A stretch of 64,000 bases of DNA, from contig NZ_LNWY01000019.1 in NCBI RefSeq assembly GCF_001681715.1, positions 1-64,000 on the forward strand, written 5' to 3'. Every line of letters begins with the position of its first letter. Positions within the stretch are counted from its first letter, which is position 1. This DNA is from Tritonibacter mobilis. Lineage in GTDB: Bacteria; Pseudomonadota; Alphaproteobacteria; Rhodobacterales; Rhodobacteraceae. Under the pieces are notes generated by a model that ran no database searches, had not been told where the DNA came from, and saw only the letters and a program-made list of their open reading frames with translations. Positions 8,907 to 17,472 of this stretch are shown in pieces. The translations under genes and the position numbers were made by a program.

Positions 8907-9950
8907 ATGAACTTCCCGGGTCTCCGGGGCAAACAAACGGGTAGTAAATTGTCTTCATTGAGCGTTTTGATAGTCACCACTGATCGTAACTTTGCCCGGA
9001 CTCTGCAGAGTCAGATGGAAGCTGCTTATCCCGGCTTGCAGGTGCTGTTGGCCAACAATTTGATGATGGCCTATAATCAGGCCGAAGCTGGGCAGCCTAG
9101 TTTTGCATTTGTTGAAGATGGCTTCACGAAACTGCCGGAATTTGAGATGATGTTGGCGCTGTTTTCGGCGCTGGACGTGCGGTGGGTTTCGGTGATGGAC
9201 GATCGGAACTCCACGCCAGCGCGCCGATCTTCGCCGCTGCTCAATGTGGGGGCGGGTATTTTTGAGCTGACCAAATCCGACAGCCCGCGTCAGTTCATTC
9301 AGTACTTTGATATGATGATCAAAGCGCCGCGTAGAAATTCGCCATCGGCAACTTCAGCAAAGCCCTCTGTTGGCAGGGATGACTTCAAGAAGATCATCCT
9401 GATTGGGTCTTCGACCGGCGGCGTCGAGGCGCTGAGAAATGTTCTGGTGGGCTTTCCGATCCAATGTCCGCCCACTTTGATCGTGCAGCATACGGGAAAG
9501 AGTTTTGGCAGCGGTCTGGTTTCCCTGCTTGATCGGATTTGTCCCGCCAAAGTTGTCGCGGCTGAAGACAATATTCCCCTACAAAGCGGTCACGTTTATA
9601 TCGCTGCGGGCCAGCCACGACATATGGGAGTCACACCCCGAAAGCCCTTCAAGATTCGGATGAAAGAGGGCCCGAATATCTCTGGGCATACGCCTTCAGT
9701 TGACGCTTTATTTTCGTCCGCAGTCCCATTTGCCAAAGATGTCGTTGCCGCAATTTTAACTGGTATGGGGCAAGATGGGGCAAAGGGGATGTTGGATCTG
9801 CGAAAAGCAGGTGCAGCGACATTCGCCCAAGACGAGAAAACTGCCGTGGTCTACGGAATGCCCAGAGTTGCCTGGGAAATCGGGGCCGCGCAAAAACAAG
9901 TGCCCTTGGCCAGAATGGCCGGTGCAATTCTGCAAGCCTGCAAGACCTGA
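8907..9950 (+). CDS. cheB: CheB-type protein-glutamate methylesterase with degenerate receiver
   Basis: The C-terminal half is a normal CheB methylesterase: nucleophile serine in IGSSTGG, histidine in VQHTGKSFG, aspartate in TGMGQDGAKG (S177, H203, D298 counted from the TTG at 8883). It should remove methyl groups from receptors and may deamidate them. The N-terminal 110 residues have the size of a receiver, but the acidic pair, the phospho-acceptor and the lysine are not conserved (it reads VLIVTTDRN and FAFVEDGF), so CheA phosphorylation is unlikely to control it. Possible starts are TTG 8883 and ATG 8907, both without a good ribosome site. It lies between mcp and cheD. Confidence 0.88.
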   Translation: MNFPGLRGKQTGSKLSSLSVLIVTTDRNFARTLQSQMEAAYPGLQVLLANNLMMAYNQAEAGQPSFAFVEDGFTKLPEFEMMLALFSALDVRWVSVMDDRNSTPARRSSPLLNVGAGIFELTKSDSPRQFIQYFDMMIKAPRRNSPSATSAKPSVGRDDFKKIILIGSSTGGVEALRNVLVGFPIQCPPTLIVQHTGKSFGSGLVSLLDRICPAKVVAAEDNIPLQSGHVYIAAGQPRHMGVTPRKPFKIRMKEGPNISGHTPSVDALFSSAVPFAKDVVAAILTGMGQDGAKGMLDLRKAGAATFAQDEKTAVVYGMPRVAWEIGAAQKQVPLARMAGAILQACKT

Positions 9951-9976
9951 GACGAGACATCTGGAAGGAAGCCGCT

Positions 9977-10540
9977 TTGTCGAATGTTTTTCAAAATACG
10001 AGTACGGTCACTGTTCTGCAGGGTGACTATAAAGTTACGACCGATCCTAAGGTGGTTTTCTCAACCGTTTTGGGTTCCTGCATTGCGGCTTGCATCTATG
10101 ATGAACAGGTCGGTGTTGGCGGCATGAACCACTTCCTACTCGCATCCTCATCGGGTGCTGGAGGTGTCAGTGCGCGATATGGTGTGCATGCGATGGAGCT
10201 TCTGATCAACGGGATCATGAAGAAAGGCGCGTTGCGGTCTAACCTCAAAGCGAAAGTTTTTGGCGGTGCAAAGATGTCTGCCAACCTATCTGACATCGGT
10301 GCAAATAATGCGGACTTCGTACAACGGTTTCTCAGAGAGGAGGGCATCCCGGTGATTTCTTCGTCGGTCGGGGGCACATCTGCACGCAGGGTACGCTTTC
10401 ACGCCTGCTCGGGTGCCGCGCAGCAGACCCATGTGGCCGATGATCGTCGACTAGGTGAAGAAGAGCGCGCAGCAGTTGCACGTACGCAGGCAGCTCCGGT
10501 TCGCAAACCTGCCGCCGCAGACAATGTGACCCTGTTCTGA
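9977..10540 (+). CDS. cheD: Chemoreceptor glutamine deamidase CheD
   Basis: 187 residues. CheD deamidates glutamines on receptors and in some systems interacts with CheC or CheY phosphatases. The catalytic cysteine C35 is in VLGSCIAACI and the histidine H52 in GGMNHFLL; GGAKM and FHACSG are also typical. It starts at TTG with AAGGA 7 nt upstream. The last 35 residues are an alanine/arginine-rich tail ending NVTLF. It is the last gene of the mcp-cheB-cheD unit, with a terminator about 36 bp after the stop. Confidence 0.94.
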   Translation: MSNVFQNTSTVTVLQGDYKVTTDPKVVFSTVLGSCIAACIYDEQVGVGGMNHFLLASSSGAGGVSARYGVHAMELLINGIMKKGALRSNLKAKVFGGAKMSANLSDIGANNADFVQRFLREEGIPVISSSVGGTSARRVRFHACSGAAQQTHVADDRRLGEEERAAVARTQAAPVRKPAAADNVTLF

Positions 10541-10575
10541 TTTAGAATTCAGCGTCTATGGTCAAAGTTAGTCAC

Positions 10576-10610
10576 AAACCCCTGAATGCATTCGCGTTCA
10601 GGGGTTTTAA
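10576..10610 (+). terminator. Rho-independent terminator after cheD
   Basis: Perfect 11-bp arms AAACCCCTGAA (10576-10586) and TTCAGGGGTTT (10597-10607) with a 10-nt loop, followed by TTAA. It is placed just after cheD and ends the mcp-cheB-cheD transcript. Confidence 0.88.
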
Positions 10611-10740
10611 GTGATGATACCGTGTCGTTCTCGAACATCTTCAAGTGACGTACCCGCGTTTTTCGTCACCGGTGCTAGAATCCGATGTGATCTGGCTGCC
10701 AGCACTCTACATGAGGGCTCTTGCTTGACGTTGGACATTA

Positions 10741-10758
10741 ATTGTACGATTGTGCAAT
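10741..10758. promoter_or_regulatory. Putative TetR-family operator
   Basis: ATTGTACGATTGTGCAAT is an 18-bp imperfect palindrome, matching ATTGnACnATnGTnCAAT. It lies 20 bp before the TetR gene's GTG start and downstream of a TTGACG (10725-10730) that could be a -35 box. The placement suggests autorepression. The symmetric ATTG-N-AC...GT-N-CAAT pattern resembles BetI-type boxes; this likeness is from memory. Confidence 0.55.
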
Positions 10759-10777
10759 AAAAGTGAGGACGCTTATA

Positions 10778-11416
10778 GTGAATGCCGCCCCTAAAGAACC
10801 CAAGTTTCGTCGCGAGAATCCTGAACAGCGTCGAGAGCAGTTAATCGAGGCCACTTTGCGGGTTATCGCGCGCAAAGGTGTTTCCGCAGCGACAGTGCGT
10901 GAAATATCTGCCGAAGCAGGCGTTGCCTTTAGTCTGATCCGCCATCACTTCCGCACCAAAGAAGATTTGATGTACGCAGCATATGCTCACCACATGCAGA
11001 ATATGGCGCATCTTTCGTTGTCTTCTGCAGGCGACATCAGTCGTCCGTTACCTGACCGTCTAAGGCAGTGCATACGTGATACGCTGTCTGCACCGGTGAC
11101 CAATGGCGAGAGCTTGCAGATTTGGGCCGGGTTTATCCAGATGGTCCCACATGACGATCGTATGAAGCAAATTCACAGCGATACATATTTAGGTTTTCGA
11201 AACACGCTAGAGCCGCTCATCAGAGAGGCATTGGTGTCACAGGGCAGTCCCGCGACTCCTGCGGAGGTGGAAGCAAAAGCGATTGCCTGTAACGCCGTTT
11301 TGGACGGGCTTTGGCTGGAAGGGTCCATGCTCCCCGATATGTTGCCTCATGACAGATTGACCGCACTCGCAGAGGAGACGGTGTTTCGCATTCTCGGACT
11401 GCCTACATCTGTCTGA
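10778..11416 (+). CDS. TetR-family transcriptional regulator (BetI-like)
   Basis: 212 residues. The N-terminal helix-turn-helix domain (about 15-65) reads RREQLIEATLRVIARKGVSA, TVREISAEAGV and LIRHHFRTKEDLM, which is TetR with a BetI flavour. The rest is an all-helical ligand domain. The GTG at 10778 is chosen because AGGA stands 8 nt upstream; the longer frame starting at a TTG has none. It is followed after 27 bp by the ThDP-dependent decarboxylase on the same strand, its probable target besides itself. The inducer is unknown. Confidence 0.85.
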   Translation: MNAAPKEPKFRRENPEQRREQLIEATLRVIARKGVSAATVREISAEAGVAFSLIRHHFRTKEDLMYAAYAHHMQNMAHLSLSSAGDISRPLPDRLRQCIRDTLSAPVTNGESLQIWAGFIQMVPHDDRMKQIHSDTYLGFRNTLEPLIREALVSQGSPATPAEVEAKAIACNAVLDGLWLEGSMLPDMLPHDRLTALAEETVFRILGLPTSV

Positions 11417-11443
11417 TATCTATTATTTATTTAGGAAATGCCC

Positions 11444-13015
11444 ATGGTAACAGTCGGCCAGACCTTAGTTCAAAATCTCGTTGATCGTGGAGTGGAGATC
11501 ATATTCGGCATCCCGGGTGTGCACACGATAGAACTGTATCGTGGAATTGAGAACGCGGACATTCGCCACATTACCCCACGCCATGAACAAGGTGCAGGCT
11601 TTATGGCCGATGGTTATGCGCGCGTGTCTGGCAAGCCCGGTGTGGTGTTTGTGATCACGGGGCCGGGCCTCGTGAATACAATGACGCCCATGGCGCAAGC
11701 GCGTGCAGATAGTGCCCCTATGATTGTTGTCACTGGGGTCAATCGTCGCGACAGCCTCGGTAAGGGGTTGGGGCTTTTGCACGAGTTGCCCGATCAGATC
11801 GGCCTCTCACAAACAGTGTCCAAACATGCGGAGCATATCGCGAGTGGGGCTGATCTGGAGGGTGCGTTGACGCGCAGCTTTGCGGCACTCGAAGGTCGCC
11901 CAGGACCAGTTCATATCGAGGTGCCCACTGATGTGATGGATCTACCTGTTTCACCCCCCCTGTCGATCACAACACAATGCCAGCAATCGCAGCCGGATCT
12001 TGAACCTTTTGTTCAGGCATTGGCCGATAGCGCTCATCCCGTAATCCTTGTTGGTGGTGGGTGTCGTCGACAAGATCAGGCGCTAACGCAGCTGGCTGAG
12101 AAGCTAGATGCGCCGGTGGTTCAGACAGTAAATTCACGCGGTTTGATGCATGGGCATCCTTTAACAGTCCCCGCCAGCCCGTCGTTGCAATCTGTGCGCA
12201 GCTTGATTGCACAAGCCGACTGCGTTCTGGCATTGGGCACCGAATTGGGTCCGACGGACTATGATATGTACGCAACCGGGACTTATCCCGAGATGGACAC
12301 GTTGCTGCGCATTGATGTGTGCGACGAACAACTCGCGCGTCACCCTGCAGAACGTACTCTCCTTGCAGATCTGAACGAGTGCCTGCCTGAATTGGCGTGC
12401 CAAGTTACTGAAAAAGCGAAAACAAATGGGGCATCTCGTGCAGAGCGCGCGCGAAACGCTGCCCGTCAAGAAGTTGAATCACAGACGCCCGGCTATGGAG
12501 ATTTCATAGCCCAAGTTGAAACCCTGCGAGAGGCCATGCCCAGGGCGGTCTTGGTGGGAGATTCAACACAAGCGGTCTATGCGGCCAACTTGTACTTTGA
12601 TCATGATCGACCGGGTGGCTGGTTCAATGGTGCAACCGGTTTTGGCGCGCTGGGTTATGCGATCCCTGCTGCAATAGGGGCTGCGCTTGCAGATCCTTCC
12701 GCACCGGTCATTGCATTGATGGGGGACGGGGGGGCACAGTTCACCCTTCCCGAGCTGGGTGTGGCCAGTGATGAGAACCTCCCCGTCCTGTTTGTGGTCT
12801 GGAATAACAACGCATACCTAGAGATTGCCAATTCAATGGAGGCGGCGGGTATTGCAGCCACTGGATGCCACCCCGGCGCGCCAAATTTTGAGGCGATTGC
12901 AGCGGCCTATCGGTTGGGGTTCAGGCGTATATCACCCGCGCAGCTTGCTGTCGCATTGGCGGAAATGCTGCCGCTCGCAGGTCCGATGCTGCTGGAGATT
13001 GATATGCGGGCATGA
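11444..13015 (+). CDS. ThDP-dependent decarboxylase / acetolactate synthase-like enzyme
   Basis: About 523 residues with the three-domain plan of the acetolactate synthase and keto-acid decarboxylase family. The N-terminal Pyr domain carries FGIPGVHT and the catalytic glutamate in PRHEQGAGFMADGYARVSG. The C-terminal PP domain carries the ThDP/Mg motif GDGG...NN (GDGGAQFTLPEL then VVWNNNAYLEI). The true substrate is not deducible; enzymes of this subgroup are often labelled acetolactate synthase or 5-guanidino-2-oxopentanoate decarboxylase. AGGAA lies 6 nt before the ATG at 11444, whereas the ATG at 11438 would touch it. It is probably controlled by the preceding TetR and runs convergent to the ABC operon with a 9-bp gap. 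Confidence 0.82.
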   Translation: MVTVGQTLVQNLVDRGVEIIFGIPGVHTIELYRGIENADIRHITPRHEQGAGFMADGYARVSGKPGVVFVITGPGLVNTMTPMAQARADSAPMIVVTGVNRRDSLGKGLGLLHELPDQIGLSQTVSKHAEHIASGADLEGALTRSFAALEGRPGPVHIEVPTDVMDLPVSPPLSITTQCQQSQPDLEPFVQALADSAHPVILVGGGCRRQDQALTQLAEKLDAPVVQTVNSRGLMHGHPLTVPASPSLQSVRSLIAQADCVLALGTELGPTDYDMYATGTYPEMDTLLRIDVCDEQLARHPAERTLLADLNECLPELACQVTEKAKTNGASRAERARNAARQEVESQTPGYGDFIAQVETLREAMPRAVLVGDSTQAVYAANLYFDHDRPGGWFNGATGFGALGYAIPAAIGAALADPSAPVIALMGDGGAQFTLPELGVASDENLPVLFVVWNNNAYLEIANSMEAAGIAATGCHPGAPNFEAIAAAYRLGFRRISPAQLAVALAEMLPLAGPMLLEIDMRA

Positions 13016-13024
13016 TGCGGATGG

Positions 13025-13831
13025 CTATTTGATCCCAGCGCGCATGAAGCTCTGAACAAACTGGCGTTGAAACAGCAAAAAGGCCAGCAAGAGTGGTCCG
13101 GACGTCATCAATGTGGCTGCATTGATGACGCTCCATTCGACACCTGAATCGATCGCTGAAAAGATGCTCAGACCGACCGTAACGGGGCGCGTCTCTACCG
13201 AGTTGGTGATGATCAGGGGCCAGAGGAAATTGTTCCAATGGTGGCTCACCGACACCAGGCCGTAGGCGAGATAGGTCGGGATCGCCAAGGGCATGTAGAC
13301 CTTTACCAGAATACCAAGTGTCGACATGCCTTCGACTTGCGCCGCTTCTTCCAATTCCTTGGGGACAGACATAAATGTCTGACGCAACAGGAAAATCCCG
13401 AACCCCGATGCAATATAGGGCAATGCAATTGCGGGGATTGTATCGACAAGATCGAGAAGCCGGATGGCCTTGTAGTTCTCAACGATGAGGATGTCGGGCA
13501 TGATCAGCAATTGCAGCAACACCAGCCCGAACAATACGCCGCGTCCGGGAAATTGATAGCGGGCAAAGGCATAGGCGGCGAAAGTGCACAGGACGATCTG
13601 ACCTGCGAGGATCACGGTCACCAACACGAATGTGTTGAGGAAATAGCGCCCGAAAGGAGCCGCGTTCCAAGCCTTGATGAAGTTCTCTAGCGTGAGCGGC
13701 GCAAAAAGATCAAACCGCGCCTCATAAGCCGCCGGATGAACTGCTGTCCAGATCGCATAGGCCAGCGGCAACACCCAGATCAGCGCCAACGCCCATGCAC
13801 CGGCAGTGTTCAGAATACGATCAGCTGTCAT
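13025..13831 (-). CDS. ABC sugar/glycerol-phosphate importer permease (UgpE/MalG type)
   Basis: 268 residues, six predicted membrane helices, with the cytoplasmic EAA loop LEEAAQVEGMSTLGILVKVY that contacts the ATPase. The layout matches the second permease of carbohydrate-uptake (CUT1) importers such as UgpE and MalG. It overlaps the upstream permease gene by 4 bp. Last gene of the four-gene operon. Confidence 0.9.
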   Translation of the reverse strand: MTADRILNTAGAWALALIWVLPLAYAIWTAVHPAAYEARFDLFAPLTLENFIKAWNAAPFGRYFLNTFVLVTVILAGQIVLCTFAAYAFARYQFPGRGVLFGLVLLQLLIMPDILIVENYKAIRLLDLVDTIPAIALPYIASGFGIFLLRQTFMSVPKELEEAAQVEGMSTLGILVKVYMPLAIPTYLAYGLVSVSHHWNNFLWPLIITNSVETRPVTVGLSIFSAIDSGVEWSVINAATLMTSGPLLLAFLLFQRQFVQSFMRAGIK

Positions 13832-14703
13832 CTGTAGTGTACCTTGCGATCAAAGAGGAAGAACTGCCCGATGGCTAGGATCATCAGGAAGACCAACAAC
13901 ACAACGGTCAGCGTTGCAGCGTAGGCCGTATCCCAAAAACGGAAGGCCACTTCGTAGATGTAGAACAGCAATAGAGAGGAAGCATTGTCCGGTCCGCCTC
14001 CCGTCAGGATGAAGATGTGATCAACCATGCGGAACGAGTTCACCACTGCGTTGATCGAGACAAAAAGCGTGGTCGGCATCAGCAGAGGTAAGGTGATGCG
14101 GCGAAAGATGGTCCAGCCCCCGGCGCCTTCGACACGCGCAGCCTCAATCAGCGAGGTCGGGATGGTTTGCAGCGCCGCGAGGTAGAAGATCATGAAGAAC
14201 CCCGCTTCCTTCCAGATCGTTACCACCATCACACCAAAGAGCGCAGAGTTCGCAGAACCAAGAATATTGGTCTGACCAAAACCAAGCGCGCCGCCAATCT
14301 GGTCGATAAGCCCGAAGCCGGGGGTATAGAAGAACATCCAGATGTTGGCGACAGCGATCATTGGCAACACAGTGGGCGTGAAATAGGCCATCCGTACAAA
14401 GCCACGACCAGCCAATTGGCGGTTGACCCAAAGGGCCATGACCAGCGCAATAATGATCGAGAGCGGGATGGTTCCGGCGGCGTAAATTGCGTTATTCCAC
14501 AGAACCTTCCAGAAAATCGGATCGCCGATCAGTGTGTCGTAATTCTCAAGGCCTGCCCATTTGGCGGGACGTCGCCCCCGTGGCGTGGTGAAAAAGCTGC
14601 TCCACAACGTGGTCAGTGCAGGGAGATGTGTAAAAGCGATCAGGAAAACAAAGCCCGGCAGCAACAGCAGCCAAGCGTGTATCCAGCCTCGTGTGCGCAG
14701 CAT
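13828..14703 (-). CDS. ABC sugar/glycerol-phosphate importer permease (UgpA/MalF type)
   Basis: 291 residues, six membrane helices, first at about 10-30 (WLLLLPGFVFLIAF), with EAA loop EAARVEGAGGWTIFRRITLP and the CUT1 signature FILTGGGPDNAS. It is the partner of the downstream permease in the heterodimeric channel, and follows the binding-protein gene by 60 bp. Confidence 0.9.
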   Translation of the reverse strand: MLRTRGWIHAWLLLLPGFVFLIAFTHLPALTTLWSSFFTTPRGRRPAKWAGLENYDTLIGDPIFWKVLWNNAIYAAGTIPLSIIIALVMALWVNRQLAGRGFVRMAYFTPTVLPMIAVANIWMFFYTPGFGLIDQIGGALGFGQTNILGSANSALFGVMVVTIWKEAGFFMIFYLAALQTIPTSLIEAARVEGAGGWTIFRRITLPLLMPTTLFVSINAVVNSFRMVDHIFILTGGGPDNASSLLLFYIYEVAFRFWDTAYAATLTVVLLVFLMILAIGQFFLFDRKVHYR

Positions 14704-14763
14704 TTTCGGCTCCTGAAAAACATGCGCGCTAACTCTGATCGGGCAGCGCGCATGGGGTTGATT

Positions 14764-16041
14764 TTAGCGGTAGTCCTGAAGGATCGCGTCGGCCTTGGCT
14801 TGCGCTTCTTTCAGTGCTTCTTCGGAGGTTTTCTGACCGGTGATTGCAGCCGCGAGCGCGTCGTTAAAGATGCGGGTCACGCGCTGGTTTTCATAGGTTG
14901 AGAGTTCCGCCACAGCATGTTCCAGCTGATCGCGGGCGACCAGAACCGGTGGGAACTCAGCCGCATAGGCTTTCATGGTTTCAGTTTCCCATGTTTCGGG
15001 GCGCGGTGCCACATAGCCGGTTGCAATGGTCCATTTGGCGGATTGCTCCGGCCCGGAAATCCACTTCACGAAATCAAACGCTGCCTTGGCCTGTTCGTCC
15101 GAAGCCCCCTTGAAGAGGAAGAAATTGCCACCACCGGTCGGTGCGCCACGACGTTTGTTTGCAGGCAACATCGCCACACCAAAGTCAAACGGAGCATTTT
15201 TGCGCACGTTGGTCAGATTGCCGGTCGAGGTCCACATCATTGCGGTCTGACCCTCAAAGAACGCCTTGGGAGTAGCGCCCCACTCAATGATGCCGGGTGC
15301 CATCACTTTGTGTTCCTTGGAGAGGTCCACAAGGTAGTCCAGTGCTTCAACAACCTTCGGGTCGTCAAAGCTCACCTCGTTGCCATCCGCGTTGGCAAGG
15401 ATCGCGCCGTTCTCGGTGGTCAGGCCCTGAAACAGCCAATACGGAAAGCCCGAGGACGGGATGCGCACACCCCATTGGGTCACATTGCCTGCATCGTCCT
15501 TCAGGGTCAGCTTTTTGCCCATCTCAACCATCTCGTCCCAGGTCGCCGGGGGCGTTTCGGGATCAAGGCCTGCGGCTTTGAAGGCTTCTTTGTTCCAGTA
15601 CAGAACCGGGGTCGAGCGCTGGAAGGGGATGCCGTAGGTTTTTCCGCCGGTCTGGGAATTCTCCATGAACGCCGGATAGAAGGAGTTCAGCCATGCCTTG
15701 TCTTCTTCGCTGGTGGCAAAGTCATCAAAGGGCATGATCAGGTCTTCATCGAGGAGCGTGAACATGTCGACCGACAGGATCACCGACAGTTGCGGAGCAT
15801 TGCCGCCGCGCGCAGCGGTGAGCGCTTTGGCTACGGTGTCCTGATAGGAGCCGGCATAGATGGCCTCGATATTTACACCCTCATTTTCTGCCACATATTG
15901 CGCCGTCAGTTCCTCGATGGTGTCTGCCGCGGCACCGCCGACGGCGACCGGGAAGTAGAACTGCAAGTCAACATCAGCCGCTGCAGGGGCAGCGGCAAAT
16001 GCAAGGGCAGCGGCGGCTGCCTTGAATTTCGTCATCAGCAT
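14764..16041 (-). CDS. ABC importer substrate-binding protein, UgpB-like
   Basis: 425 residues with an alanine-rich signal peptide (cleaved near AAAPAAADVD). The family-1 binding-protein fold shows IPFQRSTPVLYWNKEAFK, the UgpB-like hinge segment, then APTGGGNFFLF and KWISGPEQSAKW. In UgpB these regions bind glycerol-3-phosphate or glycerophosphodiesters, so such a substrate is my best guess, but related paralogs carry sugars. The ribosome site GGAGAG is 5 nt before the ATG. There is a 117-bp gap to the ATPase gene. Confidence 0.85.
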   Translation of the reverse strand: MLMTKFKAAAAALAFAAAPAAADVDLQFYFPVAVGGAAADTIEELTAQYVAENEGVNIEAIYAGSYQDTVAKALTAARGGNAPQLSVILSVDMFTLLDEDLIMPFDDFATSEEDKAWLNSFYPAFMENSQTGGKTYGIPFQRSTPVLYWNKEAFKAAGLDPETPPATWDEMVEMGKKLTLKDDAGNVTQWGVRIPSSGFPYWLFQGLTTENGAILANADGNEVSFDDPKVVEALDYLVDLSKEHKVMAPGIIEWGATPKAFFEGQTAMMWTSTGNLTNVRKNAPFDFGVAMLPANKRRGAPTGGGNFFLFKGASDEQAKAAFDFVKWISGPEQSAKWTIATGYVAPRPETWETETMKAYAAEFPPVLVARDQLEHAVAELSTYENQRVTRIFNDALAAAITGQKTSEEALKEAQAKADAILQDYR

Positions 16042-16158
16042 GGTGTCTCTCCGTTGCTTTCACAGCCGGTCGTCGTCCGGCATTGAGCGCCCCCTGTCGA
16101 AATCGGGAGCCATGGCAAAACCGCCTGATCGCGGCTGGTCCGCAATCGCTTCGACGGT

Positions 16159-17229
16159 TCATCTTTGAATGTCTCGGATACGTGCGGCGAGGCTTTCGTC
16201 TTCAAGCCGCGAATTCTGTGCGATATCAAACGCGTGGAGTTGATCTGGCGTCACAGCCAGACGCAGGGTTTCTCCCGGCGTCAGACTGCGCGTGCCCGGC
16301 AATTTTGCCAAGAGATCCGCTCCCGCGCAGTTCAGTTCAACCAGCGTGTCAGCGCCAAGGAACTCCGCGCCTTTGACCTGTGCTGTGATTGGGCCATCCG
16401 CTGACTCCGTCAGTGCTTCGGGCCTTACACCAATGCGCAAGGTCTCAGGCACCCCGCGTAAGGCCTCGCCAAAAGCGGCGGGAGGCAACAGGTTCATCGG
16501 CGGTGTACCGATGAAACGCGCAGCAAAGGGGGTGGCGGGGCGCTGATAGATCTCCTCTGGGGATGCGACCTGTTCAATCTGCCCCTTGTTCATCAGCACA
16601 ACCCGGTCGGCCATGGTGATGGCCTCGGTCTGGTCGTGCGTCACGTAAACCATAGTAAAGCCAAGCGCGCGCTGCAGGCGACGGATTTCGCGGCGCATCT
16701 CGTCACGCAGACGCGCGTCGAGATTGGACAGCGGCTCGTCCATCAGGCAGACCGGGCGCTGTGAAATGACCGCGCGACCCAAGGCGACCCGTTGCTGCTG
16801 CCCGCCCGACAGCGCTGCAGGTTTGCGATTGAGATAGGGGGCAAGCTCAAGCAGTTCTGCCACCTCATTCAGGCGACGTTGCCGTTCCTGCCGGGGTACC
16901 CCCGCAACTTTTAAGCCAAAGACAATATTCTCTGCGACGGTCAGATGCGGGAATAGGGCATAAGACTGAAACACCATGGAGATGCCGCGTTGCGCCGGGC
17001 TATATTCTGTGACATCGCGACCACCGATCAGAACCTTCCCTGCGCTGACAGACTCAAGGCCCGCGATAATACGCAGCGTGGTCGACTTGCCGCACCCCGA
17101 GGGGCCCAATACGGCTGTGAAAGATCCGGCTGGAACCTCAAGGCTGAGGTCCTCTAATGAGACGGTTTGCCCCCAGACCTTCCGCACATGCTGAAGTGAG
17201 ATGGCCTGTCCGTTTGCCGCAACGGTCAT
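16159..17229 (-). CDS. ABC importer ATP-binding protein (UgpC/MalK type)
   Basis: 356 residues. Walker A GPSGCGKST (about 42-50), Q-loop in MVFQSYALFP, signature LSGGQQQRVALGRA, Walker B VCLMDEPLSNLD, switch histidine in VYVTHDQTEA. The C-terminal about 110 residues form the OB/TOBE regulatory domain of MalK/UgpC proteins. It is the first gene of the operon, preceded by the double TTCATATGAA palindrome about 110 bp upstream. The order ATPase, binding protein, permease, permease is unlike E. coli ugpBAEC. Confidence 0.9.
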   Translation of the reverse strand: MTVAANGQAISLQHVRKVWGQTVSLEDLSLEVPAGSFTAVLGPSGCGKSTTLRIIAGLESVSAGKVLIGGRDVTEYSPAQRGISMVFQSYALFPHLTVAENIVFGLKVAGVPRQERQRRLNEVAELLELAPYLNRKPAALSGGQQQRVALGRAVISQRPVCLMDEPLSNLDARLRDEMRREIRRLQRALGFTMVYVTHDQTEAITMADRVVLMNKGQIEQVASPEEIYQRPATPFAARFIGTPPMNLLPPAAFGEALRGVPETLRIGVRPEALTESADGPITAQVKGAEFLGADTLVELNCAGADLLAKLPGTRSLTPGETLRLAVTPDQLHAFDIAQNSRLEDESLAARIRDIQR

Positions 17230-17337
17230 GTGCTATCCCCTTTGAGCATGGCGACATTGATCAAGACGCCGCGAGAGGCACGCGCGGTGTGAGCGATGTC
17301 GATCGAGCAAGGGCAGCGGAATATTGAGTCGTTTGGT

Positions 17338-17369
17338 TTCATATGAACCTCATAGAGGCTTCATATGAA
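17338..17369. promoter_or_regulatory. Tandem palindromic operator, two TTCATATGAA sites
   Basis: Two identical 10-bp palindromes TTCATATGAA lie at 17338-17347 and 17360-17369, 22 bp centre to centre (two helical turns), with a CCTC-ATA-GAGG dyad between them, so the whole block is nearly symmetric. It is placed between the ABC operon start (17229) and the 3' end of the reductase gene, which fits a repressor site for the ABC operon. No regulator gene is adjacent. Confidence 0.6.
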
Positions 17370-17472
17370 TGTTATGCGACACTCTCGATAGGATTTTGTG
17401 TGAGCGCCGGTGAACGAAAATGCCGCGCTTGGCCAAAGCGCGGCATTGGCCACTTTCACTGTTTCTTCGGGA

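Noticed and set aside
14917-16086. 389-aa plus-strand ORF
   Set aside because: Antisense to the UgpB-like binding protein; no domain seen.
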